From Nostoc sp. FACHB-280 (lineage in GTDB: Bacteria; Cyanobacteriota; Cyanobacteriia; Cyanobacteriales; Nostocaceae), in assembly GCF_014697615.1 (NCBI RefSeq), contig NZ_JACJSD010000015.1:88995-152994 (forward strand): a stretch of 64,000 nt of DNA, in the 5' to 3' direction. This document shows, piece after piece, positions 40,934 to 50,765 of this stretch. The position numbers and the translations under genes are program-made. The stretch's first letter is position 1; every line of letters begins with the position of its first letter. The notes beneath the pieces were generated by a model. The model ran no database searches, was not told the DNA's origin, and was given only the letters and a program-made list of their open reading frames with translations.

Positions 40934-43693
40934 TTGATGATTAACAATCCTCAGTGGCGTAAATATTTGCATTTAGGATTTGTGGGTTTTTTGGGAGTGG
41001 TGGGAGTAACCATCTTTAGCCCTGAAACTGATGCTCAAAGCAAAATTGTGCCAGATAATACATTAGAGGCTGAGTCTTCGCAAATTATACCGAACTTTAA
41101 CGGCTTGCCAATTGAGGTAGTGACTGGTGGTGCGACTCGTGGAATTAATCTATTTCACAGTTTCCAAGAATTTAATGTGAGTGCTGGAAGAGGCGCTTAT
41201 TTTTTCGTTCCTAGTGCAACTATCCAAAATGTTCTAGCACGGGTAACAGGTAATCATCCTTCTGAGATTTTAGGTACACTTGGTACATTTGGGCGATCGC
41301 AGCCTAATTTATACTTAATCAATCCCAATGGCATTATTTTTGGGAGAAATGCTACTTTAAATGTTGGTGGTTCATTTGTAGCGACTACTGCTAATGCAAT
41401 TCAATTTCCTGGTGGTGCTGAGTTTTCTATGAGTTCACCAGTTACACCAGGTAATAGTTTACTTAGTGTTCATCCAACAGCTTTTTTATTTAATCAAATT
41501 GCTAATCAAGGCGCAAACTCCATTGAAAATCGTGGCAGTTTACTAGTTCCTAATCATAAAAGTTTAATATTACTGGGTGGTCGAGTTGCACCAACATCTG
41601 AATCAACTGGACAAATTTTCATGGATGGTGGAAGGGTTGGGGGATTTAATGTTAGTAGGATTGAAATTGGTGGTTTAAATGCCCCTGGAAGTGTAGGAAT
41701 TAAAGTTGATGGTGATAAGTTAAGCTTAAACTTTCCCCAAGGGATAGCCAGACCAGATATTAAATTCGTTAATAATTCTGCTGCGGCTACTTTGGATATA
41801 GGCGGTGATGTTGTAGTTAATGCCCATAATTTTAGCTTAATAAATAACAGTAATTTACTGACATCTGTTAGCAGACCGGGAAATGTCGCAGCTAAATCTG
41901 GTGATATTTCGATTAATGCTACTGGTAATGTCACCCTTGCTGAAAATAGTCAGTTGACAAATGGGGCTTCAGAAAGTGGAAATACCGGAAATATCAATAT
42001 ATTTGCCAATGGCAATATCAGCCTTACAGACACAAGTGATATCGGGAATATTGCGTTAAAAACAGGCGATACGGGAAATATCAATATTATAGGGCGATCG
42101 CTCAACATCAATAATGGTAGTTCAATTCAAGCGATCGCCACAGAAGGCAACTCAGGTGCAATTAATATTATAGCTGGTGAGACAGTTTCCCTTGCCGGGA
42201 GAGATATTGGTTTTATTACTGGAACGTTGATTCCGAGCGCAATTATCAGTAATGTGAGTTCAATAGATGCTTCAACAGGAAATTCTGTCATCAAACCAAC
42301 CAGTGGAACCAGTAGTGGCGTTAATATCAAAGCCCAAAATCTTGCACTTGCGGATGGTGCGATTATTTCGGCTGCCAACCGCACAGCAGGTGATTCAGGC
42401 AATATTAAACTTCAAGTTCATGATTCAGTGCTGTTAAATGGAGCATTTATCACATCCAGTAATTTAGAACAAGCAAACGCAGGTGATATATTTATTACTA
42501 GCGATCGCCTAAGTCTCATCAATAATTCTCGCATCGAATCCAACACATTTGGCATCGGCAATGGCGGCAATATCAATATTAATTCCCGCGACATTCAGAT
42601 AAATAACTCTGCTATTGAAGCCACTGTAGTGTCTTTTCCGGGAATTATCTCTGATGCTGGTAATGCGGGAAATATCAACATCAAAACCGAACGCATTTTA
42701 CTCACAAATCTTGGCTTAATTTCCACTAGTTCTGACCAACCAGAACCAGGAGAAAAATTTGGTGTTGGCGGTGATATTAATATTACAGCAACTGATTTAA
42801 TTGAAATAGATGCCCAAGAAAATCAAACAGGCTTCATAACTGGGATTACTTCCAGGACTTTTAGTAATAGTCGTGGTGGTGACATTACATTAAACACCAA
42901 AAATTTAATTGTCAGAAATGGCGGTTTTATCGCCGTAGATGCTGGTAATAATTTGGGAGGAGATGCTGGTAATATTTTTATTATTAGTCAGGATGAAGTC
43001 TTAGTTAAAAATAATAGTGCGATTAGAGCAAATGCTAGACAATCAAACGGTGGCACCATTAATATTACTGCCAAAAAAATCAACCTGCAAAATAATGGTG
43101 ATATCCGCACTGAACTGTCTAGCGGTAACGGTAGAGGCGGTAATATTTTCCTCACCGCAGATACAATCATTGCATTAGCAGACAGCGACATTCTCGCCTT
43201 TGCACCAGAGGGACAAGGTGGCGATATCACCTTTAATACTCGTGCTGTATTTAGTGATTCTCTATTTGATCCTCAACAAAAATCTACTAATAGAGCGAGT
43301 ATCCAGTCGTTAAATAATAATAGACGCTCTGATATCAATGCTTCTGGGGCGATTTCTGGTAATATTATCGGTGTACCTGATGTGAGCTTTATCCAAAACG
43401 GACTCACGGAACTACAAAATAATTTTATTGACACTAATGCGTTAATTGCTAATAGTTGTATTGCTCGAAGTTCCAAAACAGAAGGTAGTTTTATAATTAC
43501 AGGTACTACTGGTTTACCAACTCGTCCTGGTGAAGCTGTGGCTTCTAGCTATCCTACAGGTGATGTGCAGAATGTCAGTAGTAGTCAAGCAGATAATTCT
43601 TGGCAAAAAGGCGACCCAATTGTAGAACCTGAAGGTGTTTATCGACTAGCGAATGGTAATTTAGTAATGAGTCGTGAGTGCAGTAAATTTTAG
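40934..43693 (+). CDS. Two-partner-secretion exoprotein (TpsA), filamentous hemagglutinin N-terminal domain
   Basis: A 919-residue secreted beta-helical protein. A signal peptide (about 1-35) precedes the TPS/haemagglutination activity domain (about 40-290), with IPNFNGLPIEVVTGG, INLFHSFQEFNV, the hallmark NPNGIIFG and ATTANAIQF. The rest is a repetitive parallel beta-helix rich in GNINI, SGDISI and NGGNINI motifs. A short conserved C-terminal part includes NSCIARSS and PIVEPEGVYRLANGNLV. The protein would be exported by a TpsB of the kind at 8081-9877 or 44614-46392, the latter on the opposite strand 0.9 kb away. A role in surface adhesion is inferred from the family. Confidence 0.92.
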   Translation: MMINNPQWRKYLHLGFVGFLGVVGVTIFSPETDAQSKIVPDNTLEAESSQIIPNFNGLPIEVVTGGATRGINLFHSFQEFNVSAGRGAYFFVPSATIQNVLARVTGNHPSEILGTLGTFGRSQPNLYLINPNGIIFGRNATLNVGGSFVATTANAIQFPGGAEFSMSSPVTPGNSLLSVHPTAFLFNQIANQGANSIENRGSLLVPNHKSLILLGGRVAPTSESTGQIFMDGGRVGGFNVSRIEIGGLNAPGSVGIKVDGDKLSLNFPQGIARPDIKFVNNSAAATLDIGGDVVVNAHNFSLINNSNLLTSVSRPGNVAAKSGDISINATGNVTLAENSQLTNGASESGNTGNINIFANGNISLTDTSDIGNIALKTGDTGNINIIGRSLNINNGSSIQAIATEGNSGAINIIAGETVSLAGRDIGFITGTLIPSAIISNVSSIDASTGNSVIKPTSGTSSGVNIKAQNLALADGAIISAANRTAGDSGNIKLQVHDSVLLNGAFITSSNLEQANAGDIFITSDRLSLINNSRIESNTFGIGNGGNININSRDIQINNSAIEATVVSFPGIISDAGNAGNINIKTERILLTNLGLISTSSDQPEPGEKFGVGGDINITATDLIEIDAQENQTGFITGITSRTFSNSRGGDITLNTKNLIVRNGGFIAVDAGNNLGGDAGNIFIISQDEVLVKNNSAIRANARQSNGGTINITAKKINLQNNGDIRTELSSGNGRGGNIFLTADTIIALADSDILAFAPEGQGGDITFNTRAVFSDSLFDPQQKSTNRASIQSLNNNRRSDINASGAISGNIIGVPDVSFIQNGLTELQNNFIDTNALIANSCIARSSKTEGSFIITGTTGLPTRPGEAVASSYPTGDVQNVSSSQADNSWQKGDPIVEPEGVYRLANGNLVMSRECSKF

Positions 43694-43728
43694 TTTTACA
43701 TAGTTTTTTGAGATTAGCGACTTATTTA

Positions 43729-43868
43729 TACCAATTCTGCATGAAGATGCACTGAATTAAAGAACGAACCACAAAGGGCGCATAGACGCGATAGCGGCTT
43801 CCCGAAGGGTAGAACACAAAGAAAGAAGAGATATGAAGATTAAATGCAGACTCACATAGAATTGGTAT
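43729..43868. repeat. MITE-like element with ataccaattct termini
   Basis: About 140 bp. The left end tataccaattctgcatga pairs with the complement of tcacatagaattggtatt. The interior includes cgcatagacgcgatagcgg and cttcccgaagggtag. There is no coding capacity. Confidence 0.6.
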
Positions 43869-43978
43869 TAATCAATTGGTAATCTTATATTTCATAAAAT
43901 TCAATAAAATGTAAATATAACGAACAATAATATTTTCATGATTCAACAATTGACACCATAAATTTATAGGAAAATAAT

Positions 43979-44422
43979 ATGATACCTAGCAAAAGTGAAA
44001 AAATGGGCAAAGTAACTACTAAAATCACTGTTACTAACCAAATTGACCAGACTCTTGCAGAAAGAGGTTTTATTCCCGTAGAACAAATACGCTCAATTAC
44101 TTTACATGATGTTTTAGTCGATACAGGTGCAACAAGGTTATGCTTACCTAAAAATATGATTCTTGACTTAGGATTACCACTACAAGGGGAAGTAGACGTA
44201 AAAATAGCTACAGGAGTACACAAGGCTCGGATTTTTAAAATGGTCAATCTTGCAGTTGAGGGAAGAGAAGGGACATTTACTTGTATTGAATTACCAGAAG
44301 GATCTGATCCTTTATTGGGATTAATCCCGTTAGAAGATTTAGGATTAGAACCCGATTTGCAAAATCAGAAATTGCGAGTTTTACCAGTGGAAGGAAAAGA
44401 TACTTATTTAATGGTTTTATAG
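43979..44422 (+). CDS. Retropepsin-like aspartic protease family protein
   Basis: A 147-residue protein with a single aspartic-protease motif, D48-T-G-A in VLVDTGATRLCLPK, followed by LGLPL and the second half-fold (LLGLIPLEDLGLEPDL), as in retroviral-type proteases that dimerise to make an active site. Small single-domain versions are common in cyanobacteria, often of unknown role. No signal peptide is seen. It lies between TpsA and TpsB genes and could act on a neighbouring product, but this is speculation. Confidence 0.82.
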   Translation: MIPSKSEKMGKVTTKITVTNQIDQTLAERGFIPVEQIRSITLHDVLVDTGATRLCLPKNMILDLGLPLQGEVDVKIATGVHKARIFKMVNLAVEGREGTFTCIELPEGSDPLLGLIPLEDLGLEPDLQNQKLRVLPVEGKDTYLMVL

Positions 44423-44436
44423 CCAGCAGTAAGAAT

Positions 44437-44527
44437 AGGACTTACGCAAAACACCTCTCAAACTCTCATTTCTCTGTGAACTCTGCGCCTCTGTGGTTTG
44501 ATTTTCCGTAGCCTGTGCGTAAGTCCT
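44437..44527. repeat. MITE-like element with aggacttacgca termini
   Basis: A 91-bp element with terminal inverted repeats aggacttacgca and tgcgtaagtcct, perfectly complementary over 12 bp. The interior (ctctgtgaactctgcgcctc) has no coding capacity. Confidence 0.75.
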
Positions 44528-44613
44528 GAAGAATATTTTCAATATATATAGCAGTCCTAGTTGCAATGAGTAAAAAATTTACTTATTACTCACTACTCAT
44601 TACTCCTGGTAAC

Positions 44614-46392
44614 TTAAAACGGTTGATATCTTAATGAGAAATAAAAACCATTATCTTGTAGAGTATTTCCGCCACCATTGTTATCTGTGAGTGGAATACC
44701 ATAATCCAACCGCAGATTTAAATCTCGATTAGGTTGCCAAAGTAATCCTAACCCAAAACTCGAAATTGTCTGTGGTTGTGGATTACTACCACGATTATTC
44801 CAGACTGTACCGATATCAAAAAAAGGCGCTATTTGTAAAACATTAGAGTTGTTAGTTAAAGGAAGACGAACTTCCGCAGAAGCTGTAAAACCATTGTCAG
44901 CCACAAGTCTATTTTGGCTGTAACCACGCACTGTATCAAATCCACCAATACTAAATTTTTCTAAGGAGAGTAAAGAATCTCCTGTGAGTTGAGCATTAAC
45001 TCTAGTTAAAAGTATTGTTCGTGGCGATAGTAATTGCACCCACTGAAATTGTCCTAGCCAAGCAAAGAAGCGTCCATCTGTACCTGTGTCGTTAACTGTA
45101 GCATCAAATGTACCAATCCCTAAACTGAATTGAGAACGAGCCGCAAAAACTTTTGTAGCATCGCGTTTTACCCAATCTTGAGCAAAGCGAATAACGGTAA
45201 CTTTTGACTCACCGTTTTCTGCACCAGGAGAAAAGGAAAATGGAATATTATCAAATAAAAATGTTTGAGAACGACGTAAATCTAAACCTAAGCTAAAAGC
45301 TAATTCTGTGTTGGGTTGGCGATATAAAGGACGACGATAATTAAACGAATAAGTTTGCGAGTCACTTCTAATTTTCAATTCGCGGAAATCATCTGTGACA
45401 ATTCGGCTATCGGCATTGTTGAAGCGGAAACTGAGAGTATCATTATTACCGTTGAGTGGAATTGTATAGCTAATATCGTATAAGTTAAGCCCTTCAGTAA
45501 TGCCATATTCAGCAGTTAAGCGATCGCCAAACCCCAACAAGTTATCATAGTTAACAAAAGTGCCGATTTGCGTCGAACCAACACTAGGGGTTTGATTGTT
45601 GGCTGTGAAAATTACGGCGTGAAAGGCTGGTGCTTCAGTAATCTTAACTCGTAAAATATTTCGTCCAGGACTGCTACCTGCGGTTAACTCGGCGTTGACT
45701 CGTTGAATTAAAGGGTCAAGTTGTAATAATTGCAGTGCTGCTTCTAAATGCTTGCGGTTTAATGGTGTGGAAGTAGTGTTTTTCAGGCGCGATCGCACGT
45801 ATACTGGTCTCAAACGCCTCAAACCAGTAATTTCAATTTTTTCTAATTCGCCTTCTACCACTTGAATTTTTACCACACCATCAGTCAGATTTTGATTGTT
45901 TGGCAAAAATGCACCACTGGTAATGTAACCATTTTGGATATAAAGCTCGGTAATATCAGAACGTAATTTCAGCAAATTAGCAAAAGTTACCTGACGATTT
46001 TGGAATGGCTGAATTAACTTCGCAATTTCATTTTTTAAAACCGTAGCTCCCACAACTTCGATATTGTTGACTAAAAAACTGTCACTATCGGGAAAAGTTG
46101 TATCTGACGGTGTTGGGATACCAGGAGACGGGAGAATAGGCGCAGTAGGATGAGTTGGAGTCGATGGAGTAGGTAAAGGTAAGGGTTTGGGAATTGTTTG
46201 CTCAATTGTTTCTGGTAAAGTGGGAGGAAAATTAACTCCTGGTGGTGCTGGAGATTGAGCCGAAGTAGATTTTGGCAGGATAATTAAACTCAAGAGTAGC
46301 GGTATGCTGTAGCACTGAAATCGAAATTGTGGTTGTGAATTGTTCCAGACTAACGCAATACTTTCTACCATTTGGAAATCGAAAATGGACAC
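44614..46392 (-). CDS. TpsB outer-membrane transporter, ShlB/FhaC/HecB family, second copy
   Basis: A 592-residue paralogue of the transporter at 8081-9877. The signal peptide begins after a longer N-terminus (the hydrophobic core is at about 28-42, ending STSAQ), so an internal ATG at MVESIAL may be the true start. A Pro-rich linker (about 48-95) leads to POTRA domains (DSFLVNNIEVVGATVLKNEI; YIQNGYITSGAFLPNNQN) and a beta-barrel ending in Phe (LRYQPF). It converges on the retropepsin-like gene and is the likely exporter of the nearby TpsA. The glycosyltransferase gene lies just upstream in the same direction, but its product is probably unrelated. Confidence 0.93.
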   Translation of the reverse strand: MSIFDFQMVESIALVWNNSQPQFRFQCYSIPLLLSLIILPKSTSAQSPAPPGVNFPPTLPETIEQTIPKPLPLPTPSTPTHPTAPILPSPGIPTPSDTTFPDSDSFLVNNIEVVGATVLKNEIAKLIQPFQNRQVTFANLLKLRSDITELYIQNGYITSGAFLPNNQNLTDGVVKIQVVEGELEKIEITGLRRLRPVYVRSRLKNTTSTPLNRKHLEAALQLLQLDPLIQRVNAELTAGSSPGRNILRVKITEAPAFHAVIFTANNQTPSVGSTQIGTFVNYDNLLGFGDRLTAEYGITEGLNLYDISYTIPLNGNNDTLSFRFNNADSRIVTDDFRELKIRSDSQTYSFNYRRPLYRQPNTELAFSLGLDLRRSQTFLFDNIPFSFSPGAENGESKVTVIRFAQDWVKRDATKVFAARSQFSLGIGTFDATVNDTGTDGRFFAWLGQFQWVQLLSPRTILLTRVNAQLTGDSLLSLEKFSIGGFDTVRGYSQNRLVADNGFTASAEVRLPLTNNSNVLQIAPFFDIGTVWNNRGSNPQPQTISSFGLGLLWQPNRDLNLRLDYGIPLTDNNGGGNTLQDNGFYFSLRYQPF

Positions 46393-46426
46393 TTAACGTA
46401 TTTTTACGGAATTTTGGCTGAAATTA

Positions 46427-47602
46427 TCACAGCTTGCTCAGAATTTGTTCATAAGCTTGAATCATTTGGCGTGCGATCGCATCCCAGCTAAAATTTTCTA
46501 AGGCATATTTTTGAGCATTGTCTCCCCGGCGTTGGCGTTCTTGGGGATTTTGCAAAGCTTGTTGCAATAACTCCAACAACGAAGATACTTCTGTTTGACC
46601 CACCCATCCCGACTGACTATCACTTACTTGCTGCCAAATATGCACCTGGTCAGAAATCACTACAGGTATCCCCGCAACCATAGCTTCAGCCACCGCAATA
46701 CCGAAGTTTTCGTAATAAGAAGGTAAAACAAATAAATCAGCCGCTTGCAATAACCCAGCTTTCAATTCACCACTCACAAAGCCTGTCATGGTAGTATGCG
46801 ATCGCAATGGTGAATTTTCGATTTGAAATTTGATTTTGTCTTCATAGTCTGGGTCTTGAGGGTTCGTCCCAGCTAAGACAAAATGAAACTTGCAATCATC
46901 CGCCAACAGTTTTTCTAACACCGGAATCAACAAATTCAAGCCTTTCTTCGGGTCAATACGCGACATAAACAACACCAAAGGCAAATCTTCCGATATACCT
47001 AACTGACCACGTACTGCACTTGCTGAAATGCTTTGCGGCGGTTTTACACCCAAAGGAATTACTAAATCTTTTGTCTTAACTCCAAATCTTGCTGATATTT
47101 TTGCTTCTTGTTCACTAGTAAAATGAATTGCGGCTGCACCTGCTAAATTTTGGCGTTCAATCAACTCGACATACAGCTTTTTTAATTGTTTTTTCTTTTG
47201 TAAATCAGCCGGGTCAAGAGTACCTAAAGGACGCAAAACATAAGGTAATTTTTTTTCACGGCATACTGTCGCGGCTGCACTACTAATCGGCGAAAATAAA
47301 GCATGAATATGCGCTAAATCAAATTCCTTAGCATGAGTTTTTAGCCAATTGAGTAAATCCAGCGAAAATTTATAACGACGAAATGGCGCACAGCGAAAGT
47401 AAATTATTTCATAACCATCTTGTTGAATTGGACGATTTAAGGGTACATCTAAAGGTTGTTGACCAGTATCACCATTACTATCAGTTGTCAGAATAGTAAC
47501 TTTTACACCTTCTTTTGCTAAAGCCGGCGCTAACCCTAACACCATTTGGCTAGGGCCACCATAAATTAAAGAAATAGACGGGACAATTTGTAGTATACGC
47601 AT
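46427..47602 (-). CDS. hpsO: Glycosyltransferase family 4 (HpsO-like)
   Basis: A 391-residue GT-B enzyme. The N-terminal half starts RILQIVPSISLIYGGPSQMV, and the C-terminal half has the donor-binding region (VLFMSRIDPKKGLNLLI; LPSYYENFGIAVAEAMVAGIPVV) with the EX7E-type Glu residues. It transfers a sugar from a nucleotide donor onto a growing polysaccharide at the cytoplasmic face. It is the third gene of a same-strand row with a GT2 enzyme and an O-antigen-ligase-like protein, an order that resembles the hormogonium polysaccharide locus of Nostoc. The gene symbol is tentative, since exact Hps numbering was recalled and not checked. Confidence 0.75.
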   Translation of the reverse strand: MRILQIVPSISLIYGGPSQMVLGLAPALAKEGVKVTILTTDSNGDTGQQPLDVPLNRPIQQDGYEIIYFRCAPFRRYKFSLDLLNWLKTHAKEFDLAHIHALFSPISSAAATVCREKKLPYVLRPLGTLDPADLQKKKQLKKLYVELIERQNLAGAAAIHFTSEQEAKISARFGVKTKDLVIPLGVKPPQSISASAVRGQLGISEDLPLVLFMSRIDPKKGLNLLIPVLEKLLADDCKFHFVLAGTNPQDPDYEDKIKFQIENSPLRSHTTMTGFVSGELKAGLLQAADLFVLPSYYENFGIAVAEAMVAGIPVVISDQVHIWQQVSDSQSGWVGQTEVSSLLELLQQALQNPQERQRRGDNAQKYALENFSWDAIARQMIQAYEQILSKL

Positions 47603-47628
47603 TTTAATTTAATCTTATTCAGAGGCTC

Positions 47629-47661
47629 AGATACCCGACTTCTTGAAGAAGTCGGGTATCT
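47629..47661. repeat. Palindrome, copy 3 (cccgacttctt family)
   Basis: agatacccgacttctt and aagaagtcgggtatct form a near-perfect 16-bp inverted repeat. It lies between the two glycosyltransferase genes, and no T run follows on the minus strand. Confidence 0.75.
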
Positions 47662-47681
47662 AAAAATTACAACAGCAATTT

Positions 47682-48704
47682 TTAATTAGCAGACATTGAA
47701 GGTTGTTTATCAACAACTAACATTTGGGATTGTTGATCCAACTTAGTATAAGTCTGTCCATCATTCCAGATAGACTGAATCACGCTAGATAACGCATTCA
47801 TAAAACCCAAAACATAGAACATTCCACGGGACAAAATCGCCACAAAAGAACCACTCTTATTACAAGGCGGATGTCCTAAAACCTGACAATCAAATAAACT
47901 AGCAGCTAGTTGTAGAAATTCACTAAAATTCAGATTCTTCAACGCCATCAAGAAATTATTGTGATAGAAAGTGAATTGATATTTTAGCGATCGCGTACTA
48001 ATATCATGACACCCACCAGTTTCTTCACCCAAATGAATTAAATGTGCTTCTGGGTCGTACCAAATCTTATATCCTGTCTGTCTAATTCGCAAACAAAAAT
48101 CCGATTCTTCCCGTACCGCACTCCCGCGAAACCTTTCATCAAATCTCAGTCCATACTTACTAAAAATTTCGCGGCGGAATGACATATTACAACCCCTAGC
48201 TGTTAGCACCTGTTGGGGTTTAACTGTATGTACTAAATCCAGATAATGCCAAGCAAGACCAGGATTCATAGCTTGGGGAGGCAGGTATTCAATCTGTAAT
48301 TTTCCCCCAGATTCGCTTAACTTCATTCTGTCAAAAACTCGCCCAGCTACAGCCCCAATTTCGGTATTTTGCAAATAATTTTTTGCATGAGCCATTAAAA
48401 AACCAGGCGTTAGTTTTACATCATCATCAATAAATAAAATTATTTCCCCAGATGACCGACGCACACCATAATTTCGCGCCCCAGGTAAACTTGCCCAATT
48501 CAATCGAAACCATTGAATTTTACCTAATGCAGCCACTTCTTCTAGATAAGCTTGTACTTCTGGTTGATGTTTTGGCGATTGATCTACTACTAATACCTCA
48601 AAATGGGGATAGTCTTGATTAAGAACATCTATAATACTATCTTTTAGTGCTTCCTCTCGTCCGTAAGTTGGGATAATTACAGAAATTAAAGGCAAATCAT
48701 TCAT
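47682..48704 (-). CDS. hpsN: Glycosyltransferase family 2 (HpsN-like)
   Basis: A 340-residue GT-A enzyme with the N-terminal motif PLISVIIPTYGREEAL, metal-binding D93-D94-D95 in LFIDDDVKL, an acceptor region (ARGCNMSFRREIF) and an ED-like catalytic pair in REESDFCLRI. Near the C-terminus a hydrophobic helix (GMFYVLGFMNALSSVI) may associate with the membrane. It sits between the GT4 gene and the O-antigen-ligase-like gene. The symbol is tentative and based on gene order. Confidence 0.75.
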   Translation of the reverse strand: MNDLPLISVIIPTYGREEALKDSIIDVLNQDYPHFEVLVVDQSPKHQPEVQAYLEEVAALGKIQWFRLNWASLPGARNYGVRRSSGEIILFIDDDVKLTPGFLMAHAKNYLQNTEIGAVAGRVFDRMKLSESGGKLQIEYLPPQAMNPGLAWHYLDLVHTVKPQQVLTARGCNMSFRREIFSKYGLRFDERFRGSAVREESDFCLRIRQTGYKIWYDPEAHLIHLGEETGGCHDISTRSLKYQFTFYHNNFLMALKNLNFSEFLQLAASLFDCQVLGHPPCNKSGSFVAILSRGMFYVLGFMNALSSVIQSIWNDGQTYTKLDQQSQMLVVDKQPSMSAN

Positions 48705-48789
48705 GTGATTTTATTCTCAAATAAATTGGTGATTTTGCTAGTAGATTACCCGTGATGATATTTGTTGATTTTTAGATAATTTGACTCAA

Positions 48790-50448
48790 TTAAAACTTGA
48801 TTTGTAGACGTTTTTTCTTGTTGGTGTTTTCAGGATCAGCATCTTCTTTTTCTTGTTTATCCAGTGTGGGTAATTTAAATAGTATTCCCGCCACAAACCA
48901 GTAATACACAGCTACCGGATCAACATCTAAAGGATAGTAGTAGGTGTTATAACTAATAAACAATATAAACACCCACATCGATGCTCCGTAACTGCGGAAA
49001 TTACGGTTTTTTAAGGAACGATAAGTTTTAAACCCTGTAAATGTTAGGACATTAACTAAAGCGAAAAAACCCAACACACCAAAAATCCCAACTTCATATA
49101 AAACCTTGGGATAGTATGTCTCCACTAACTTAGTTTCACCCAAAGCACGCGCCGAGTTAGTCGCTCGACCTAAACCGCTACCTATGGGGGTATCTACGTT
49201 TTTCCAGTTCTCCTCAAATTGCTGAATGATAAAATCTTGGGGTGGAGAAGCATTCCAACGGACTAAAAAACTATCCAGTCGTTCTTGCACTACTACTGGG
49301 TTAGTCACAACTGCAATTCCCAAAATTACCGCTAGTCCTACCCCAATAGGAATAAACCTTTTTAAGTTAGCAATTTGACCAGTCAGCAATAGCAGCATGA
49401 CAAAGCAAGTCGGTACTAAAGCTAAAGCAATTCTTTGTCCCGAAATTACTGCATTAACAAAGATTAAAGCTAAAGAACCTAAACTTGTTAACCGCCACAA
49501 AATTGACGGGTCGGAAAAGCCTGTGGCAAAGGCAAAAAAGGTACTAGAAATTAAAAACCATGCCCATTGCCAAGGCGCAACAAATGTTCCAGGTAGGCGA
49601 ATAATTCCTTGGCTGGGACTATAAACTAAGGCTCCACCAAAATAACATCGGGCATCAAGTGTAGCTTTAAATAAAGCCGCACCATCTAAATTTCTTGTAC
49701 CTTCACAAACGCCAACGACTAATAGGATGTATTGCAGCAGACCCAGCGCACAGCAAATGATGATCAGAACAATTTGTAAGCGGGTTATCTTCAGAAAATC
49801 TTTTTTATCACGAATGAGATAATAAGCGCAGGTAATTAAAGGCACATAACCTAAAAATACTTTTAAACCTAAAATTCCTAAGCCGATGGGTATTTCTTTA
49901 ACAGGTGTTTTGAATAAACCTACAGGTGGGGGGTTAAGTTGCTGTCCACCATTAATAAATACCAGAGTTAGTAAACTGGAAGCTAAGACAAAATACAAAG
50001 GAATTTGAATAGCCTTGGGGATAATGAATGGCAGTTTTTGTTGGCGGCAAACTTGCCAAAGTGCGATCGCGGCTGGGATGTAAAATGAATCTTTAGCCAA
50101 TTGCAGAACCGGACTATTACCAATGTAATAGGTAATGGTTCCGCCAAAGGGGACGTATACGAGAAAGCCAATTAAAGCCTGACGGGGATATTTATAAGAA
50201 AAAGACATAACAATTACCCCCAAAACAGCGGGTAATGCGGCCTTAATGCCAGCGGCTAAAAACAACAAAAAACCTAAAAATAACCCAATAGATAAGGATT
50301 TAGTCAGCAAATCCATAAATTCTTTGCGGGCTTTTGTCGCTTGACGCTTTTGGGCTAACCTTTCTTGGAGGCTAAGAGTCGGTGCGTCCTTTTTCAGCTG
50401 CTTTTTTGAATTTTTTGATTTCTGGGCTTTTGATTTTACTTTTGCCAT
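48790..50448 (-). CDS. hpsL: O-antigen-ligase-like membrane protein (HpsL-like)
   Basis: A 552-residue membrane protein. The first 40 residues are very Lys-rich (KVKSKAQKSKNSKKQLKK), followed by about ten to twelve hydrophobic segments and a large loop between about residues 380-450 (LDSFLVRWNASPPQDF; GSGLGRATNSARALGET), as in Wzy/WaaL polymerases and ligases. The C-terminus is again charged. I recognise it as similar to HpsL of the Nostoc hormogonium polysaccharide system, needed for gliding-filament slime. Adjacent glycosyltransferases support a polysaccharide role. Confidence 0.8.
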   Translation of the reverse strand: MAKVKSKAQKSKNSKKQLKKDAPTLSLQERLAQKRQATKARKEFMDLLTKSLSIGLFLGFLLFLAAGIKAALPAVLGVIVMSFSYKYPRQALIGFLVYVPFGGTITYYIGNSPVLQLAKDSFYIPAAIALWQVCRQQKLPFIIPKAIQIPLYFVLASSLLTLVFINGGQQLNPPPVGLFKTPVKEIPIGLGILGLKVFLGYVPLITCAYYLIRDKKDFLKITRLQIVLIIICCALGLLQYILLVVGVCEGTRNLDGAALFKATLDARCYFGGALVYSPSQGIIRLPGTFVAPWQWAWFLISSTFFAFATGFSDPSILWRLTSLGSLALIFVNAVISGQRIALALVPTCFVMLLLLTGQIANLKRFIPIGVGLAVILGIAVVTNPVVVQERLDSFLVRWNASPPQDFIIQQFEENWKNVDTPIGSGLGRATNSARALGETKLVETYYPKVLYEVGIFGVLGFFALVNVLTFTGFKTYRSLKNRNFRSYGASMWVFILFISYNTYYYPLDVDPVAVYYWFVAGILFKLPTLDKQEKEDADPENTNKKKRLQIKF

Positions 50449-50765
50449 AGCAGCGCCTTAGCCTGTTAGCCTTTGTATAAAAAGTGCCGATTACTGATTC
50501 GGGAATATAAGTTTTCCAGTGCTTTTTTTTGGTTGATGATGGCTAATTACTGAATCCCGAAAGCTAAAACCCGATAATAACATAGATAAAGCTGGTGTCT
50601 AATGAGACGCAAGAACTTGCTGATACTAAGTTGTAGTAAGTCCTAAAGTCGTATTTCCTCAAAATCAATTATCCAATGTGTTGACTCAGCAAGACCTCTA
50701 TCTCCCTTGTCTCCCTTGGCTTCTTTGTCCCTGAATGATGAGATATTTTTTTAGAGTCCCCAAGA

